Shown piece by piece: positions 56,080 to 58,743 of a DNA stretch of 58,743 nt. The stretch comes from Aeromonas popoffii (GTDB taxonomy: Bacteria; Pseudomonadota; Gammaproteobacteria; Enterobacterales; Aeromonadaceae), in NCBI RefSeq assembly GCF_000820025.1, contig NZ_CDBI01000067.1, positions 1 to 58,743 of the forward strand, written 5' to 3'. Below the pieces are notes generated by a model that saw nothing but the letters and a program-made list of their open reading frames with translations, did no database searches and had not been told where the DNA came from. How positions within the stretch are numbered: position 1 is the stretch's first letter; each line of letters opens with the position of its first letter. The position numbers were made by a program, and so were the translations under genes.

Positions 56080-56880
56080 ATGACAAGGATCAGGCTCGAA
56101 TATCACGGTCACGTGGCTTACATCACCTTCGACCATCCGCCCGCCAACACCTGGACCCTGGCCAGCTTGCAGGCCTTCTTGCAGATGATGGTGGAGCTCG
56201 AGAGCCGCCCCGATGTGGTGGCGCTGGTGATCCGCGGGGCGGGGGACAAGTTCTTCTGCGCCGGCGCCGATCTCAAGATGTTTGCCGATGGCGATCTGGA
56301 TCATGCGCGTGAGGTGGCCGAGGCCTTTGGCCGCGCCTTCCAGGCACTGGCCGATTTCCACGGCGTCAGCATAGCCGCCATCAATGGTTATGCCATGGGG
56401 GGCGGGCTGGAGGTGGCGCTGGCCTGCGATATCCGCATCGCCGAACAGCAGGCCATGCTGGGACTGCCGGAGGCCTCTGTGGGCTTGCTGCCCTGCGCCG
56501 GTGGCACCCAGCGCCTCACCGAGCTGGTGGGGCCCGGTTGGGCAAAGCGGATGATCCTCTGTGGCGAGAAGGTCAATGCCACGTTGGCCTACGAGATGAG
56601 GCTGGTGGAGGAGGTGGTGAAAACGGGGCACGCCTGGGACGCGGCGCACCAGATGGCCCAGCTGGTGGAGCGCCAGAGCCCGAGCGCCCTGCATGCCTGC
56701 AAGCGCCTTATCAATCAGGGGCGCTGTGGCCCTCGTGATGGTGCCTTGCCGCTGGAGCGTCATATGTTCCTCAAGCTGTTTGAGGACGCCAACCAGCGTG
56801 AAGGGGTGGCGGCCTTCCTGGAGAAGCGGCCCCCGTGCTGGCAATACGAGGTATCTGCAAAGCAGGGGGAGGATTCATGA
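56080..56880 (+). CDS. Enoyl-CoA hydratase (probable methacrylyl-CoA hydratase)
   Basis: This 266-residue crotonase-family protein shows FFCAGADLKMFADGD and GYAMGGGLEVALACDIRIA as oxyanion-hole motifs. The active-site stretch is LGLPEASVGLLPCAGGTQRL, where the second catalytic Glu of classical hydratases is expected nearby. The operon suggests hydration of methacrylyl-CoA to 3-hydroxyisobutyryl-CoA. It starts 105 bp after the dehydrogenase gene (ribosome site ACAAGGACA) and its stop overlaps the next start (ATGA). Confidence 0.92.
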   Translation: MTRIRLEYHGHVAYITFDHPPANTWTLASLQAFLQMMVELESRPDVVALVIRGAGDKFFCAGADLKMFADGDLDHAREVAEAFGRAFQALADFHGVSIAAINGYAMGGGLEVALACDIRIAEQQAMLGLPEASVGLLPCAGGTQRLTELVGPGWAKRMILCGEKVNATLAYEMRLVEEVVKTGHAWDAAHQMAQLVERQSPSALHACKRLINQGRCGPRDGALPLERHMFLKLFEDANQREGVAAFLEKRPPCWQYEVSAKQGEDS

Positions 56881-57989
56881 ATGACGCGGTACGTGTAGCC
56901 ACCCACCCCACGGCGGACGGCCATCATATCGGCGTGTTGACCCTGGACAGTCCTGCCTCCCTCAACGCCCTGAGTCTGCCGATGATCCAGGCTCTGCAGC
57001 GTGCGCTCACGCAGTGGGAGCAGGATCCCGGTGTGGTCTGCGTGGTATTGCAAGGGGCTGGCGAGAAGGCGTTTTGCGCCGGCGGTGACATCCGTTCCTT
57101 TTATTACCGCAAACAGGAGGAGAGCGAGCAGGCGCTGTTTGGATATGCACGGGATTTTTTTGAGCAGGAGTATCGGCTCGACCACCATATTCACCGTTAT
57201 GCCAAGCCCCTCATCTGCGTGGCGGATGGCATCTGCATGGGCGGCGGCATAGGCCTGTTCGCCGGCGCCGACTTTCGGGTGGTGACCGAGAAGAGCCTGT
57301 TCGCCATGCCAGAGGTGACTATCGGTCTCTATCCCGATGTAGGGGCCAGCTGGTTTTTAAGCCGGATGCCGGGAAGACTCGGACTCTGGCTCGGGCTCAC
57401 TGGCGCGCGTTTCAACGGCGCGGATGCCATCGGCCTGGGACTGGCGGATCACGCCATGACCAGCCGCGAGCGGGCTGACTTGTTGCCGCGGCTGGCCGAA
57501 TTGGGGTGGGGGGGAAAGGTCGCGCCGCGCGAGCAGATCGCACAGTTGCTGAGCGGCTTGCAGGCAGAGGCAGACCAACTGCTGCCAGCCCCTGTGATCT
57601 TGCCCCATCAGGCCAAGATCGATGCCCTGCTGGCCGGGCGCACCCTGCAAGGGGTACTGGATCGGTTGTACGATGCTCTCTTCGATCCCGAACTGGGCGA
57701 AGGGAGCCTGGCGCAGGCCCGCGACATCTGTCGCGGCGGCAGCCCCATCAGCCGCGCCATCCTGTGGCGCCAGTACTGGCAGGCGCGCCGCCAGTCGCTG
57801 ACCGAGGTGTTTGCCGATGAGCTGGCGCTCTCGGTTAACTGCGTGCTGAGGGGGGATTTTGTAGAAGGGGTGCGTGCGCTGCTCATCGACAAGGACAAAT
57901 CACCTCGCTGGCAGGCGCCACCGCCCGGCACTGACTGGCTGGATGCCTTCTATCGCTGGCCCGAAGGGAAAAACCCCCTGACGCCTTGA
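56877..57989 (+). CDS. 3-hydroxyisobutyryl-CoA hydrolase
   Basis: This 370-residue member of the crotonase superfamily releases 3-hydroxyisobutyrate from its CoA ester in valine degradation. Diagnostic parts are AFCAGGDIRSFYY, CMGGGIGLFAGADFRVV and the catalytic FAMPEVTIGLYPDVGASWFL. The extended C-terminal domain with VNCVLRGDFVEGVRALLIDKD distinguishes hydrolases from the shorter hydratases. The ATG at 56877 overlaps the preceding stop; the open frame from 56835 was rejected. mmsB follows after 77 bp. Confidence 0.93.
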   Translation: MNDAVRVATHPTADGHHIGVLTLDSPASLNALSLPMIQALQRALTQWEQDPGVVCVVLQGAGEKAFCAGGDIRSFYYRKQEESEQALFGYARDFFEQEYRLDHHIHRYAKPLICVADGICMGGGIGLFAGADFRVVTEKSLFAMPEVTIGLYPDVGASWFLSRMPGRLGLWLGLTGARFNGADAIGLGLADHAMTSRERADLLPRLAELGWGGKVAPREQIAQLLSGLQAEADQLLPAPVILPHQAKIDALLAGRTLQGVLDRLYDALFDPELGEGSLAQARDICRGGSPISRAILWRQYWQARRQSLTEVFADELALSVNCVLRGDFVEGVRALLIDKDKSPRWQAPPPGTDWLDAFYRWPEGKNPLTP

Positions 57990-58066
57990 GCCTGAGAGCG
58001 TCAGGCGCCAGGGCGGATGAATAGACACAGGTTGCTGGATAACCAGCACGGCAAGGAGCAGACAAG

Positions 58067-58743
58067 ATGACAAGGATAGGGTTTATCGGGCTGGGCAACA
58101 TGGGTGGGCCCATGGCCGCCAACCTGGCCAGGGCGGGGCATGGGGTTCAGGTGTTTGACTTGATGCCGGAGAGTGTTGCCAAGGCGATCGCCGCGGGTTG
58201 TATCGCCGCAGGAGATGCCCGCGAGGCGGTGGCCGATTGTGAGGTGGTCATCAGCATGCTGCCCGCCGGTGAGCATGTTCGGGCGCTTTGGCTTGGCGGC
58301 AATGGTGGACAGGATCTGCTGGGGGCCTTGCCTGCGGGGGCTCTGGTGATCGACTGCTCCACCATAGACGTGGCCTCGGCTCGCCAGGTCGGGGAGGCGG
58401 CCAGGGCGCACGGCATTCGCTTCATCGATGCGCCCGTCTCGGGCGGGGTGGCGGGGGCGAGCGCGGGGACCCTCACTTTCATCGTCGGTGGTGAACTGGC
58501 GGATTTCGAGGCGGCCAGGCCTATTCTGGCTCACATGGGGCAGAATCTGTTTCATGCCGGGGCGCTCGGGGCGGGCCAGATCGCCAAGATGTGCAACAAC
58601 ATGCTGCTTGCCATCCACATGGCGGGCACCGCCGAGGCGCTGGCGCTCGGGGTGAAGGAGGGACTGGACCCGGGCGTCCTCTCCACCATCATGGGCAAGA
58701 GCTCGGGTAACAACTGGAGCCTGGAGCGTTACAACCCCTGGCC
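58067..58743 (+). CDS. mmsB: 3-hydroxyisobutyrate dehydrogenase (3' end beyond the window)
   Basis: The first 225 codons are present; the gene runs off the window. The NAD-binding Rossmann motif GFIGLGNMGGPMAANLARAG starts at residue 5. The substrate site DAPVSGGVAGASAGTLTFIVGG and the catalytic Lys region GQIAKMCNNMLLAIHMAG follow, all typical of beta-hydroxyacid dehydrogenases. The enzyme oxidises 3-hydroxyisobutyrate to methylmalonate semialdehyde, the substrate of MmsA. AAGGAG lies eight bases before the ATG. It is co-transcribed with the hydrolase gene. Confidence 0.94.
   Translation, partial: MTRIGFIGLGNMGGPMAANLARAGHGVQVFDLMPESVAKAIAAGCIAAGDAREAVADCEVVISMLPAGEHVRALWLGGNGGQDLLGALPAGALVIDCSTIDVASARQVGEAARAHGIRFIDAPVSGGVAGASAGTLTFIVGGELADFEAARPILAHMGQNLFHAGALGAGQIAKMCNNMLLAIHMAGTAEALALGVKEGLDPGVLSTIMGKSSGNNWSLERYNPW

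Noticed and set aside
1..58743. CRISPR array, rRNA or tRNA genes
   Set aside because: No regularly spaced repeats and no tRNA or rRNA signatures were found in reading the window.

Overview
The window reads as a chromosomal segment of a gammaproteobacterium, most likely Aeromonas. The reasons are the gene order tig-clpP-clpX-lon-hupB-ppiD, an AhyR-like LuxR protein, a LolC/LolD/LolE cluster beside mfd and a PilZ gene, and a full leucine/valine degradation locus controlled by a LiuR-type MerR protein. Coding DNA is GC-rich, except for an AT-richer accessory patch at about 28.4-32.7 kb. All calls come from reading the sequence and from remembered family features; no database search was run.

Region 1 (1-9.1 kb): thiopurine methyltransferase; a probable FNR-activated small RNA resembling FnrS (about 936-1095); an M16 zinc protease without a signal peptide; SixA; a small basic protein; an EamA transporter; an oligopeptide-binding protein; and fructose-1,6-bisphosphatase with a PurR/Cra-like operator. 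Region 2 (9.2-17.7 kb): Mfd with an atypical PilZ protein, the LolCDE lipoprotein-release transporter, YfbR and YccF. Region 3 (18-28.4 kb): the protein quality-control block trigger factor, ClpP, ClpX, Lon (with a sigma-32-type promoter), HU-beta and PpiD, then the ABC-F protein YbiT.

Region 4 (28.4-32.7 kb) is an eroded accessory island. It holds a tyrosine integrase broken by frameshifts and stops, an AHL-type LuxR solo with no luxI, small hairpins, and a DUF2860-like outer membrane protein lying between two pieces of an IS5-family transposase.

Region 5 (32.7-45.9 kb): an acetate uptake module (ActP, YjcH) behind a DEDDh exonuclease and a cNMP/CBS/nucleotidyltransferase protein; a crotonase; an alanine/glycine:cation symporter with a palindromic operator; a GNAT acetyltransferase; MtfA; the acetate transporter SatP; a large DUF748 protein; and a frameshifted small secreted protein.

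Region 6 (45.9 kb to the end): two divergent operons share a promoter region with a LiuR-like operator. The minus-strand operon liuA-B-C-D-E plus liuR takes isovaleryl-CoA (leucine) to acetoacetate and acetyl-CoA. The plus-strand operon (mmsA, isobutyryl-CoA dehydrogenase, enoyl-CoA hydratase, 3-hydroxyisobutyryl-CoA hydrolase, mmsB cut by the window end) takes isobutyryl-CoA (valine) to propionyl-CoA. A 16-codon upstream ORF coupled to mmsA and a degenerate copy of the mmsA 3' end are unusual details of this locus.
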